Below, piece after piece: positions 7,935 to 16,490 of a DNA stretch of 64,000 nt (its first letter is position 1; each line of letters starts with the position of its first letter). The translations under genes and the position numbers were made by a program. The DNA lies in assembly GCA_963761445.1 (NCBI GenBank), contig CAVXHV010000005.1, forward strand, positions 5,394,001-5,458,000. The letters run 5' to 3'. The notes beneath the pieces were generated by a model, which saw only the letters and a list, made by a program, of their open reading frames with translations, did not search any database and was not told the origin of the DNA. The DNA comes from CAVXHV01 sp963761445 (GTDB taxonomy: Bacteria > Planctomycetota > Planctomycetia > Isosphaerales > Isosphaeraceae).

Positions 7935-8382
7935 ACGTCACTCGCGCCCGGTCCGAACTCCGCGCTCGCTGTTTCGTCGCGGCCGATGCCGCGCGTCATA
8001 CGCCGCCGGAGCACCACCGTGAACAACCCGCTGCGCTTCGTCGCCCGCGCCTGCACCGTCGGACGCTGGTAACCGCTCAGTATGGACAGCGGTACTTCGT
8101 CGCTTACCGCGCCGACCACGGCAACGCCGCTAGCTGGCCTCAAGTCAATCGAGTCCTGCGTCTGCCACTGCGACCAGGGCTCAACGAGTAAGCAATCCGC
8201 TTACCTACAGAAACGCGACCTGCGCGGCCGCCTTCCGCTGAAACCAGCGCCGCGGGCAACGCGGTGCGGCACGCACAAGCGAGCTCGCTCGACATGCCGC
8301 CTGCTCGAACATGCGGCCAAACTCGCGCACCGTGTCGACCCAGTTCGATCGATCCACACCGAGCCGGTCCAAGATCGGAGCC
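7885..8382. repeat. ~500-bp dispersed repeat, copy A
   Basis: This block aligns over its whole length with 15649-16146, by eye about 90% identical. It starts with a REP-like unit, contains a conserved 150-bp stretch (gtgaacaaccc...ggtaaccgctcagtatggac) and ends inside the 3' part of a truncated RAYT gene. Both copies end at gatcggagcc, so the block, including the transposase tail, was duplicated as a unit. Confidence 0.65.
8205..8378 (-). pseudogene. C-terminal fragment of a RAYT transposase
   Basis: The minus strand encodes PILDRLGVDRSNWVDTVREF, GRMFEQAACRASSLVRAAPR and a tail ending RWFQRKAAAQVAFL. This matches the last 60 residues of the intact RAYT at 9169 (PILNRLGLNGECWLETVSHF ... RWFQGQAAARVAFQ). 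The catalytic HUH domain is absent. It is part of the duplicated 500-bp block. Confidence 0.6.
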
Positions 8383-9168
8383 TGATCCGCGGCCTGATCC
8401 AATCGGCTCCTCGCTCACGCTTCGGGTTGGTACGCGATCGCCCCGTCCGCTCGACAGGCTCAGGCTCTCATGTCCTCATGACGAGGAAAGTTCTCGACGG
8501 GACGCAATCGGTCACCAAGTTCGTCACGCGCCGCAAGAAACGCACCGGTACACTCGCGCACGCTCTGGCACTCAACGATCCACTTCGCGATCAATGATCT
8601 CCTGGCGACGCAATCGACATCGAACGCCCAGAGAACGGCCATGAGCGGCCAAAGGAACAATTCTCCTTCCGCCACCCGGCCTTGAACCAGGGGGGGGACC
8701 ACGTCCCGTCCATACCAGCCCTCGACGCACAGACACCCACCCTCTGGAGTCAGCTTATTCGGGGAAGCCAGGGAAGCCAGACATCCACTCTCCGGAGCGG
8801 ATTCCGGGAACAGCCAGTCTCTCCTGCCTCGCACCGGTTCGCGTCCCGCGATTGCTGGTTGACCCGCGGCAGAGGCCGCGCACGGCAGGTACTTTACAAC
8901 GCTCGGCCCGCGAGCGTATGAGATTTCAAGACAGCCACTTTTCGCCCCGCCGGCCTATTCGTCGGTCGCACGGACGCCCAAGCCGGGAGCGCAGGACCAC
9001 ACCTGCAAGTTACCTTCCGATCTTCAAATCGCCCAATCCCCGTCGCACAACACGAGTTATCACTCGCTAGCGCACCTTCGCGCCGAACCGCCAAGACGAG
9101 ACTCGACCACGACGAGACTCGCACAATCACGCCTACCACCTACTGGCCTTTCTCCACCGAGCGGTCTT
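8383..9168. other. Intergenic repeat-rich stretch, no gene seen
   Basis: It contains cctgatccgcggcct / atccaatcggctcctcgct at about 8388-8430, which recurs at about 16909-16940, and two degenerate REP-like units at about 8730-8800. Open frames here are short and show no family features. Confidence 0.35.
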
Positions 9169-10398
9169 TCACTGAAACGCGACTCGCGCCGCAGCTTGAC
9201 CCTGGAACCAACGTCGTCCGCATCGCAATGCTGCGGATGCCAGCGATTCTCGTCCACCGGCGGCCCGCTTGAACCATCGGCCAAAGTGACTCACGGTTTC
9301 TAACCAGCATTCGCCGTTCAGCCCCAGGCGATTCAAAATCGGCGAAAGTTCGACTGGGATCGTTCCCCGCTTCCCGGCACGCAGCGCGCGCCCTGTCCAA
9401 TCTAGCAGCTCCAAGTAACGCTCAATCGTAATCGGCAAATATCCTTGATCTGACGCCCTCAAACCAACCGTCGGCCGTGATGACCGGCACCCAGGTCGAT
9501 CTGGAGCAATAATCTCGCCCGCGACCTCATCTGCCACTTCTCTCGTCACGCACTGCTCGGTCGCGGCTTCGTTCAGGTTGAACTCGCAAAGCCAAGCGTC
9601 CGCTCGTTCGACCGCCGGCGTCGAAATCGGCTCAACCGGATTCCCCTGCGCAGAATCCTCGACTTCCGAATTGCCATCCCGCGCCGACTGGGAAAGAGCC
9701 GTTCGCAACGACTGAATTCGATCGAACACCGATGTGTACTGGGATTCCTCAGGCGTGTCGGCGATGCCCGCACGAACCGGATTGAGGTCGACATACGCAC
9801 TGCATGCCAAGAGTGCGGCCTCGTCGAGCAAGGCGACCGACCTGAACCGCCCTTGCCAGAACCGGCCCGTGCACTTGTCCTCCCGGTTCGCCTCCCGTGC
9901 GATCGGTTCGTTCAGGCAGCGCATGAACCAAGACAGACTCGTCAACCTGCCGCGAAGCTTGACGACGCAGTTCGGGTCCGACGTGATTCGATCGAGGTCG
10001 TGCTGCTCAGGTTCGACCTTTTCGCCAGTCGTCTCGTCGCGCGGCAGAAAGAGGAGCCGCCAGCGCAGCGCAACCTCCTCGTCGCTCCATTCCTGCACGA
10101 GATCGGGCCGCACTCTCAGCACGACGTGGAGATGATTGCTCATTACGGCATAGCCGCAGATATCAATACCAAACACCGACGCGAGCTCTTGAAGCCGGCG
10201 CCGAATAAACTTCTTACGGTGATCGTAGTTTTTGCCTGAATACTGATCGTCACCGCAGAGGAACGCCCTGCGCACGCACCGCGTGATGCAGTGATACACC
10301 TGTCGACAGCAGCCAGGAAGTGAGCCACTTTCGCAGCCAGAATTGAGCCACCGCGGTTGTTGCCGGACGAACCGCGAGTACGCGCTGATTAGTGACAC
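9169..10398 (-). CDS. REP-associated tyrosine transposase (RAYT), IS200-like Y1 HUH protein
   Basis: This 409-residue protein has a Y1-transposase domain at about residues 30-220. HUH His pair: AVMSNHLHVVLRV (about 85-97). Conserved RFWQGRFRSVALLD (about 178-191) is followed by ACSAYVDLNPVRAGI, where the Tyr is the probable nucleophile. After an acidic linker the C-terminal domain (SDQGYLPITIERYLELLDWT ... RWFQGQAAARVAFQ) is shared with the two broken relatives at 8205 and 15969. RAYTs nick and rejoin single-stranded REP palindromes. Dispersed repeats nearby and a perfect 23-bp hairpin 58 bp upstream of the start fit this role. The gene appears intact. Confidence 0.82.
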   Translation of the reverse strand: MSLISAYSRFVRQQPRWLNSGCESGSLPGCCRQVYHCITRCVRRAFLCGDDQYSGKNYDHRKKFIRRRLQELASVFGIDICGYAVMSNHLHVVLRVRPDLVQEWSDEEVALRWRLLFLPRDETTGEKVEPEQHDLDRITSDPNCVVKLRGRLTSLSWFMRCLNEPIAREANREDKCTGRFWQGRFRSVALLDEAALLACSAYVDLNPVRAGIADTPEESQYTSVFDRIQSLRTALSQSARDGNSEVEDSAQGNPVEPISTPAVERADAWLCEFNLNEAATEQCVTREVADEVAGEIIAPDRPGCRSSRPTVGLRASDQGYLPITIERYLELLDWTGRALRAGKRGTIPVELSPILNRLGLNGECWLETVSHFGRWFKRAAGGRESLASAALRCGRRWFQGQAAARVAFQ

Positions 10399-10455
10399 CT
10401 ATGCCGGTGTTCGATGTCAACATCCAACGAGAATTGCAGCGTCGTCGATGTTATC

Positions 10456-10525
10456 GATCGCATTGGTTGATTCAAATCGGCCTTCACCCTTGGCCTGAGG
10501 CTGATTTGAATCAACCAATGCGATC
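10456..10525. repeat. Perfect 23-bp inverted repeat (hairpin) upstream of the RAYT
   Basis: Arms 10456-10478 and 10503-10525 are exact reverse complements (outer end gatcgcattgg, inner end gattcaaatc). They are separated by a 24-nt loop that itself contains ggcc ... ggcc. No T-run follows and the RAYT is read away from it, so it is not an obvious terminator. No second copy was seen in the window. Confidence 0.7.
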
Positions 10526-10739
10526 CGACAGCGGAAGATTCGAACGCAGAGGATCATCGTCGTGGATGTCGAAGCTAATTGTCGCCCATCAATAAAGCCC
10601 GAGAACGCTCCGCCAGCGTTCCCTGGGCAAACGCACTCGTCGCTTTTCCGGGACGATTTGACCGCGCTGGCGAGTCGCGGCTTGTTTTATATTTACAGAT
10701 ATAATACTTCTTGAATGACAGAATCTGACAAAGCTGAGA

Positions 10740-10960
10740 GAGCCACTCTGCGATTTTGAATGTTAGGCTCGGGGTCGGCAACCCAGTTTTCACCGTCGTT
10801 GCCGGCCGGCAACTCCGGTTGGCATACGCCGACTTCCTAGAGACCAACGCAAAGTGATTCTAGAACCTCGCAAGGTGTCGTCAAGAATATTCCGGAGAAA
10901 ACGCCGAAAAAACGAATCGATAGAGCCACTCACCGCGATCAACTGATCGCAGAGTGGCTC
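10740..10960. repeat. 221-bp stretch bounded by perfect 15-bp inverted repeats
   Basis: gagccactctgcgat at 10740-10754 is exactly inverted at 10946-10960. The right end also folds locally, because gagccactc at 10923-10931 pairs with gagtggctc at 10952-10960 and gcgatca/tgatcgc nests inside. No coding frame is convincing. It may be a small non-autonomous element; flanking target duplications were not recognised. Confidence 0.4.
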
Positions 10961-11225
10961 AAGTGGCGCTGCGATAATGGCTCACTCTCTGGTTGCTGCT
11001 GACATACACCCCAACGACATTCTCAACGACGATCTGAGATCGAGCATAGCCCGGCATGAGCGAGCTCCAAGGTGCAGGCTTTGAGGAATCGGAGGCACGG
11101 CGTGATCGCAATGTCATTAGTGGACAAAATAACAAAAGAATTCCGCCAGTCAAGTACGCCGCATCGGGTTTTGCGCAAATCACATCTCCCCGCTTGGACG
11201 CTCGCGACAGGATTCGACCGGGAAA
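10961..11225. other. Intergenic, possible upstream remains of the toxin gene
   Basis: Several short open frames overlap on the plus strand, but none shows a family signature. This is probably eroded sequence 5' of the toxin-like gene. Confidence 0.3.
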
Positions 11226-11931
11226 ATGGATGTCTGGCAATCCGGCTCATGGCTGGCGGGGGCCAACCCGCTTGACGAAATCTCTACCGGTCCCGTATCG
11301 GCATTCCTGGACAATTACGGGCGGTTCTCGAATCCATTTCTATCGGTTAGGACGTCAGGAACCAACCCGAACCCGATTGACATGGGCCTGCATTACGCAA
11401 TGCAGGGCGCCACTATCGCCTCTGTGGTCGATCTTCCCATTCAGCTCGGGAATGGCTTCCGTCTAGGTTTGCAAGGCCTAAGAGCCTTGCGCAGGCGAGG
11501 CCGCGAAAACGGCAATCGAAGCTGGTCAAGCACTGCGCGGTGCCGAAACCGCAGAACAAGCGATCCGCGCCCGCGTGCTCGCGAACATTGCCGAAAGCCA
11601 ACGGGCGCGCGGGGTGGCAACCGGCCTCGGCTCGGCGGGAAAAACCGTACTCGGTCACAATCCGGAATACCTGATACTCGCGCAAGAGCTCGGTGCGAAT
11701 CGGTTTCTCGTCCCAACAGAGCAACGGAGTCGTATGACCATTGCGCAGCGGTGGGCTGCCAACCAGAAGTTCCTGTATCGGGCATTCCTACGTGGTGACG
11801 ACATAATACTCACAATCCCTTTCAATGAAGCCCATCCCTGGAGCGCCTTGAAATGGAAGATATATTACATGATGGAATACAAAGGCATGTCGGCAACCGC
11901 CGACGGCATGCGCCTTATCCATCCCTACTAA
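11226..11931 (+). pseudogene. C-terminal part of an RHS/polymorphic-toxin-like protein, frameshifted
   Basis: Two frames combine. The first (from MDVWQSGSWLAGANPLDEIS through GATIASVVDLPIQLGNGFRL) resembles the linker that follows the core in RHS-type toxins. Near 11495 homology moves to another frame: EAAKTAIEAGQALRGAETAE, then GSAGKTVLGHNPEYLILAQE, LGANRFLVPTEQRSRMTIAQ, RWAANQKFLYRAFLRGDDII and a final ADGMRLIHPY. The second part looks like a compact C-terminal effector domain of the kind seen at RHS tips; no named toxin family is assigned. The stop codon TAA (11929-11931) is also the left target duplication of the ISAzo13-like element. A likely immunity gene lies beyond the two insertion elements at 14944. 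Confidence 0.45.
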
Positions 11932-12015
11932 GGAACGGGCCGAAATTAACTTCCCGTTTTCCCTGAAGTATGATATCAAGCTCGCTGTCCGTAGGGAAAC
12001 GCCAAGGAGGGCAGC

Positions 12016-12297
12016 ATGGACGCGTATGCACCGGAAATTGAGCGGATGATGAAGCGGCTGTATGAGTCACTTTCGGAGGACGATCGACGGCGGTACGCGG
12101 CCATCGAGGCTGCCAAACTGGGTCATGGTGGAACTGAGTACATTGCCCAGATCCTTGAATGCGATCCAAAGACGATCCGCCGTGGAAAGGCGGAGCTGGA
12201 AGCGACAGATGAGCTGGACACGACTCGTGTCCGAAAAAAAGGGGGGGGTGCAAAAAGGCGATCGAGATCAACGCTGCCGTCGAAGCGAACTTCTTAA
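12016..12297 (+). CDS. ISAzo13-family transposase, N-terminal frame
   Basis: The frame begins MDAYAPEIERMMKRLYESLS, then DDRRRYAAIEAAKLGHGGTE, and contains an HTH-like unit (YIAQILECDPKTIRRGKAEL). It reaches RVRKKGGGAK at an A7G8 tract (12234-12248) and loses homology after it. A -1 shift in the tract gives KKAIEINAAVEANFLKVLED and joins the catalytic frame, so one 400-residue transposase is split at a slippery homopolymer. An AGG-rich start region at about 12005 provides a ribosome site. Confidence 0.75.
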   Translation: MDAYAPEIERMMKRLYESLSEDDRRRYAAIEAAKLGHGGTEYIAQILECDPKTIRRGKAELEATDELDTTRVRKKGGGAKRRSRSTLPSKRTS

Positions 12298-12329
12298 AGG
12301 TTCTCGAGGACCACACTGCTGGAGATCCG

Positions 12330-13229
12330 ATGCGCACCGACGTGAAATGGACGAACTTGTCACGTAGACAGATAGCGCTTCGGGTCACGGCTTTGGGTAC
12401 TCCGACCAGTCGACACATCGTGTCCCAGTTGCTTCGCAAACACGGATACCGAAGGCGAAAAGCATTGAAGAAGAAGACGATGGGACCGCGTCACCCGGAC
12501 CGCAACGTCCAGTTCGAGAACATCGCCCGTCTCAAGAAGAAGTACCTGAAGGCCGGTTTGCCGGTCATCAGCATCGACACGAAGAAGAAGGAGTTGATGG
12601 GTGACTTCCACCGTGACGGCGTAATCGACACGCAGGAGACGATTGAAACCAACGACCATGATTTCAGTAGTGCAGGCTCGGGCGTGGTAATTCCTCACGG
12701 CGTCTACGATGTAGGGCGAAATCGAGGATTCATCCACCTGAACACCAGCCACGACACCAGCGAGCTGGCTTGTGACAGTATCGCAGCGTGGTGGGAGGAT
12801 CACGGACGGGTGAGTTATCCCAGGGCTAAGAAGATCCTAGTGCTGTGCGACGGCGGCGGGAGTAACAGTGCGTCGAGGTACGTCTTCAAGGAGCAGCTCC
12901 AAGAGCTAGCGAACCGGCTGGGCGTCGAAATCCGGGTGGCCCACTACCCGCCTTACTGCTCGAAGTATAACCCGATCGAGCATCGCCTTTTCCCGCATGT
13001 GACGCGAGCGTGTCGGGGCGTGATCTTTCGGACGTTGGAAACGGTGCAGCACTACATATCCAAGACCGAAACCACGACGGGCCTGACAATCAGCGTGCGT
13101 ATCCTCTACAAGATGTATCAGACAGGACGCAAGTGTGCCGCGGGATTCAAGAAGACCATGAAGATCATCTTCGACAAGATCCTGCCCAAGTGGAACTACC
13201 GAGCAGTCCCCGAACCCAAGACCGTATAA
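12330..13229 (+). CDS. ISAzo13-family transposase, catalytic frame
   Basis: This frame is open from about 12249 and is entered by -1 slippage at the A7G8 tract; 12330 is merely the first ATG. It reads EDHTAGDPMRTDVKWTNLSR, then HGYRRRKALKKKTMGPRHPD. DDE residues: Asp in PVISIDTKKKELMGDF, Asp in ILVLCDGGGSNSASR and Glu in CSKYNPIEHRLFPHV. These are the hallmark motifs of ISAzo13 transposases. The catalytic domain looks intact, so the element could be functional if frameshifting works. Confidence 0.82.
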   Translation: MRTDVKWTNLSRRQIALRVTALGTPTSRHIVSQLLRKHGYRRRKALKKKTMGPRHPDRNVQFENIARLKKKYLKAGLPVISIDTKKKELMGDFHRDGVIDTQETIETNDHDFSSAGSGVVIPHGVYDVGRNRGFIHLNTSHDTSELACDSIAAWWEDHGRVSYPRAKKILVLCDGGGSNSASRYVFKEQLQELANRLGVEIRVAHYPPYCSKYNPIEHRLFPHVTRACRGVIFRTLETVQHYISKTETTTGLTISVRILYKMYQTGRKCAAGFKKTMKIIFDKILPKWNYRAVPEPKTV

Positions 13230-13375
13230 CGCCGGGAACTTATTCTCGGCCTGTTCCTAAGTTCAAGTTTCGCACATTCTGGGGGCGCTTTGCGATCGGC
13301 CGAGCCCACATTTTCGTGGCACTCGGTTGCGCGTGACGGAGCGGGTGCAGCTTGAATGAGCCTGGTCGACGCGGA

Positions 13376-14335
13376 TCACGCCACTCGGCTGAGAAGATCG
13401 GTGATCTGCGCGAGCCAGGTTTTTATGCCACGCTGGTTCGGAAGCACTGCTCGAGTTTTTTCCTCAAGGCTAACGCGGCGCAGTGTGGTCAATAGATCAG
13501 CAAACGAAGGCTCTTGCTTCCGTTGATACCATGGGCGGATGGGAAATCGGACGAATCGATGCCCGGTCTGATGGAACCACACTATGACCAAGCTATAGAC
13601 AATCAGCGCCATCGGCGCAGTACGTTCGACCGCCTTGGGTAGACGATTCGCCGGGTCTTCCAAGCCCAGAAACTGTTTGCAATTCTCGAAGGTGCATTCA
13701 ATCGCCCAGCGATAGGAATACACCGTTAAGATTCGCCGTGCGCTCCAATCAAGCTTGGTGCAGTAGAACATCTGATCGGGACGCTTCCCCTCCAGATCGT
13801 GTACCAAGACAATCGTCAGCTCGCGGTCGCCACCCGCCTTGTAGTAGAGGGCCTTGATCGTTTTGACGGCGAGCGTGGCATGCAAACCGAACTGGTTGAA
13901 TTTAAGTTCGGTCCAAGGTTGGCTGACGTCGTTGGCCCATTGAGCCATACTCGGCAGACGGGCGCCTTTCTTTCGAGGCGCTCCTTTGCGTCCTTTCTTC
14001 TCGACGGGGGCACGCTCGTAAAGCGCACCCTTGGGATGGACGTGGCTGATGAGGTGAACGTTGGTCGGCAGATGCGATAGGATACTCTTGCCTCCATAGG
14101 CGCTGTCGCCGGTAAGGAAGATCTCATCGTCAGGATACCATTGAGCTACCAAGTGGATGAGCTCGCGAGCCAGTTCAGGGCGAGTGCGATGATCAGGATT
14201 GGGTTTGCAACCTTTACCCCGACCCTTCTTCCCCTTGGTGAGTCCGTGCCGATTGCGGTACAGACGCATGGTGATTGGCAAGGCGAAGACCTTGGTGGGT
14301 GCCCAAAACGGGTTCACGACGATCAGGCAAAGCAC
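13376..14335 (-). CDS. IS701-family transposase, C-terminal part after in-frame stop
   Basis: This continues the frame of the gene at 14339-14737 after one TGA. It reads VVLCLIVVNPFWAPTKVFAL, EIFLTGDSAYGGKSILSHLP (second catalytic Asp) and SYRWAIECTFENCKQFLGLE (Glu). It ends TWLAQITDLLSRVA. The GTG at 14335 could restart translation, but a protein from there lacks the first catalytic Asp. Confidence 0.8.
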   Translation of the reverse strand: MLCLIVVNPFWAPTKVFALPITMRLYRNRHGLTKGKKGRGKGCKPNPDHRTRPELARELIHLVAQWYPDDEIFLTGDSAYGGKSILSHLPTNVHLISHVHPKGALYERAPVEKKGRKGAPRKKGARLPSMAQWANDVSQPWTELKFNQFGLHATLAVKTIKALYYKAGGDRELTIVLVHDLEGKRPDQMFYCTKLDWSARRILTVYSYRWAIECTFENCKQFLGLEDPANRLPKAVERTAPMALIVYSLVIVWFHQTGHRFVRFPIRPWYQRKQEPSFADLLTTLRRVSLEEKTRAVLPNQRGIKTWLAQITDLLSRVA

Positions 14336-14338
14336 GAC

Positions 14339-14737
14339 TCAGTCGTGGCCCCAACTGACCAGCGACTTGGCGCGACTGGAGATCAGCGGATCGTAGTGCA
14401 TGCCCGCGCCGTAGAGAGTCAATCCTCGTTTACGGCAGAGCGTGTCATCGACAGCCCAATAGAGGGTAGCACCAGGCGCCAGGATTGAGCCGACCAATTT
14501 GGCCAAGCACAAGGCGAAGTGATCGGGGTCCCACGCAGCGTGGCTGAAGAAGCGATGGAACCGACACCAGTGCCCGATGCCGACGTTACCGCTGGCAAAG
14601 ATGAGCTCGGTCACGAAACGACGACGATGCGAAAGCAACCAGCCGGTGACAACTTCGACGAAGGTCAGGAAGGTTGGGGTCGTGAAGACATCGGCGAATT
14701 GATGTAGCAGCTCGGTGAACGAAGCGGTAAGTTCCAT
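14339..14737 (-). CDS. IS701-family transposase, N-terminal part truncated by TGA
   Basis: This 132-residue product starts MELTASFTELLHQFADVFTT, includes VTGWLLSHRRRFVTELIF and the first DDE Asp region LYWAVDDTLCRKRGLTLYG, and stops in SLVSWGHD. The next codons continue the same frame. The stop TGA sits where a Trp (TGG) would be natural (WGHDWVVLCLIV), so a single G-to-A change explains the break. Confidence 0.75.
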   Translation of the reverse strand: MELTASFTELLHQFADVFTTPTFLTFVEVVTGWLLSHRRRFVTELIFASGNVGIGHWCRFHRFFSHAAWDPDHFALCLAKLVGSILAPGATLYWAVDDTLCRKRGLTLYGAGMHYDPLISSRAKSLVSWGHD

Positions 14738-14943
14738 TGGTCGGCTTCCTTGCCTGGGTGCCTATTTGGTTTGTAAGCTCCAGACAGGATGCCATAAGTG
14801 TGCAAGGAAGCCGACATCAACTTCTCCGACGATTGCCCGGCTGCCACACGGCAAACGGCCCGCCGATTACGCATCAACGCACAAGTGACCAACCATCACC
14901 AAATGTGCGAAACTTGAACTAAGGGCGCCATGGGGACTACCAA

Positions 14944-15366
14944 ATGGCCCACGACCCCAACGAGATCGTATCACCCGTGTTCGACTTCCTACTCACTGAG
15001 CTTGGATTTCGCGTCGTCTCCCGAGAAGTATCGCCATACTTCGATAACGTTTCCGTCGTCTTGAGCTCACCCGCACTCGTTGTTAACATTTTCCGGGACC
15101 GTGGTTGCGTTTCTGCCCGGCTAGGCCGAAGTCTCGACAGAAATGATTCGGCCCCGCTGCATATGCTTCGAATACTTGTTCTGAACCTGGACCCGCTCGA
15201 CGAGGTGAGCATCAACGAAGAGGCGGATTTTCTACGCACCCACTTCATGACAATCAAGGAACTCTTCTCCGACCAGAACCTGCCCGTAACCATGAGACGG
15301 CTCGAGCTACTGGGTCGCCAGATGCGAAGAAAAATGTTCCCAGGCAAGATCCTCAACGACCCCTAG
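14944..15366 (+). CDS. Putative immunity protein for the interrupted toxin
   Basis: This 140-residue soluble protein starts MAHDPNEIVSPVFDFLLTEL. Its mixed alpha/beta pattern includes FRVVSREVSPYFDNVSVVLS and LVVNIFRDRGCVSARLGRSL, and it ends in a helical RRLELLGRQMRRKMFPGKIL. The style (FDNxSVVL, then a strand with RDRG) is common in small immunity proteins of polymorphic toxin loci; no exact family was recognised. Removing both insertion elements and one copy of each target duplication puts this ATG 21 bases after the toxin stop codon. The assignment rests mainly on that context. Confidence 0.5.
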   Translation: MAHDPNEIVSPVFDFLLTELGFRVVSREVSPYFDNVSVVLSSPALVVNIFRDRGCVSARLGRSLDRNDSAPLHMLRILVLNLDPLDEVSINEEADFLRTHFMTIKELFSDQNLPVTMRRLELLGRQMRRKMFPGKILNDP

Positions 15367-15413
15367 CCCAACGCCTCTGCGCCCGGGCGCCGATCCCTCA
15401 CAGCCAGGAAGCA

Positions 15414-15648
15414 TTGTGGTACCGATCCACAGTCACCGACAACCACTCGATCGCCGGCAACCTCAGCCGCACGAGTGAGAGCGGCCTGGTCTCCGCCGGT
15501 CGGACCGACTCCGGCAGCGACGTTGCCGGGATGAACGCAGGGGGCACCGAGAGCACCAGCGGCGACACCTTCACATTCACCCAGGGCGAGACGGGCTCCG
15601 ACAACTTCTCGCTCGCAAAGACGATCACCGGCACGCTCAACGGCTCGG
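15414..15648 (+). pseudogene. Ser/Thr/Gly-rich remnant of a large repetitive protein
   Basis: The frame reads SESGLVSAGRTDSGSDVAGM, then GDTFTFTQGETGSDNFSLAK and TITGTLNGSG. The composition matches the low-complexity spacer that precedes RHS cores in some planctomycete proteins. It has neither a proper start nor an end, since the REP-like block begins at 15649. It is likely a leftover of the same toxin gene family. Confidence 0.35.
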
Positions 15649-16146
15649 GGAAGCCAGACACCCACCCTCTGGAGTCAGCTTATTCGGACGCGAGGCGCAT
15701 GTCACTCGCGCACCGGTCCGAACTCCGCGCTCGCTGTATCGTCGCGGCCAATGCCGCGAGTCATACGCGCCGTAGCACCACCGTGAACAACCCTCTGCGC
15801 TTCGTCGCCGGCGCTTGCACCGTCGGTTGCTGGTAACCGCTCAGTATGGACAGCGGTACTTCGTCGCTAACCGCGCCTGCCACGCCAACACCGCTAGCTG
15901 GCCTCAAGTCAATCGGGTCCTGCGTCTGCCACTGCGACCAGGCCTCAACGAGTAAGCGAGCAGTTTACTTACAAAAACGCAGCTCGCGCGGCCGGCTTCC
16001 CCTGAAACCAGCGCCGTGAGCAACGCGGTGCGGCACGCACAAGCGAGCTCGCTCGACCTGCCGCCTGCTTGAACATGCGGCCAAACTCGCACACCGTGTC
16101 GACCCAGTTCGATCGATCCACACCGAGCCGGTCCAAGATCGGAGCC
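15649..16146. repeat. ~500-bp dispersed repeat, copy B
   Basis: Second copy of the block at 7885-8382, with the same boundaries: REP-like unit at the left, RAYT tail at the right. Here the RAYT sequence continues for a further 350 bp beyond the shared end. Confidence 0.65.
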
Positions 16147-16490
16147 AGGTCCTCAGGGATTGCCCCACGCTTGTCCCGACGCAGTTCACGGCCCGTCCAA
16201 TCAAGCAGCATCACATATTTTCTGATCTCGATCGGCAGAAACCCTTGATCCGATGCCCGCGCTGGGAGCGGCTGCTCTAACACCGCTTGGAGCGGCACGC
16301 CCGAGACCGCGTCAGAAGCACAAGCACCAGCCCGACTCCCCGCGGCAGCGACACGGTCGCTCGCGTCCAGTGCGTGCGGCACAGGAGTGTCCGATGGCGC
16401 GGCGGGCGAGCTGTCGGCCTCTCCGGCGCTGGGAACAACGTCAGTCTCCCTCAACGTCAGTTCGCACAGCCAGCCATCCGGGCGATCAAA
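15969..16490 (-). pseudogene. 5'-truncated RAYT transposase
   Basis: The minus strand encodes FDRPDGWLCELTLRE, aligned with ERADAWLCEFNLNE of the intact RAYT. An Ala/Ser-rich linker follows, then ASDQGFLPIEIRKYVMLLDW and the conserved tail to RWFQGKPAARAAFL. The HUH catalytic domain is gone. It is closer to the fragment at 8205 than to the intact gene, so at least two RAYT lineages have been present. Confidence 0.65.

Larger units (their letters stand above)
11932..13257 (+). mobile_element. ISAzo13-like insertion sequence, 1326 bp
   Basis: The ends are ggaacgggccgaaattaact (left) and the inverse of ggaacaggccgagaataagt (right), imperfect inverted repeats of about 25 bp. A 3-bp direct repeat TAA flanks the element (11929-11931 and 13258-13260). 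The single transposase is encoded in two frames. The 138-bp MITE at 5447-5584 has the same ends and the same TAA duplication. The IS701-like element abuts its right end. Confidence 0.75.
13262..14918 (-). mobile_element. IS701-like insertion sequence, 1657 bp
   Basis: Ends are perfect 17-bp inverted repeats (ttcaagtttcgcacatt at 13262 and its inverse ending at 14918). A direct repeat CTAAG flanks it (13257-13261 and 14919-14923), containing the YTAR-type target expected of the IS701 family. The left copy spans the last base and TAA duplication of the ISAzo13-like element, so this element arrived second. Its transposase has an in-frame stop. Confidence 0.75.

Noticed and set aside
7694..8191. 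165-codon plus-strand frame in the repeat region
   Set aside because: It consists of REP-like repeats and sequence duplicated at 15649; no start signal or domain was seen.
8460..8834. 124-codon minus-strand frame
   Set aside because: It spans degenerate REP-like units and has no recognisable domain or ribosome site.
10456..10525. Rho-independent terminator
   Set aside because: No T-run follows on either strand, and no recognised gene ends into the hairpin.
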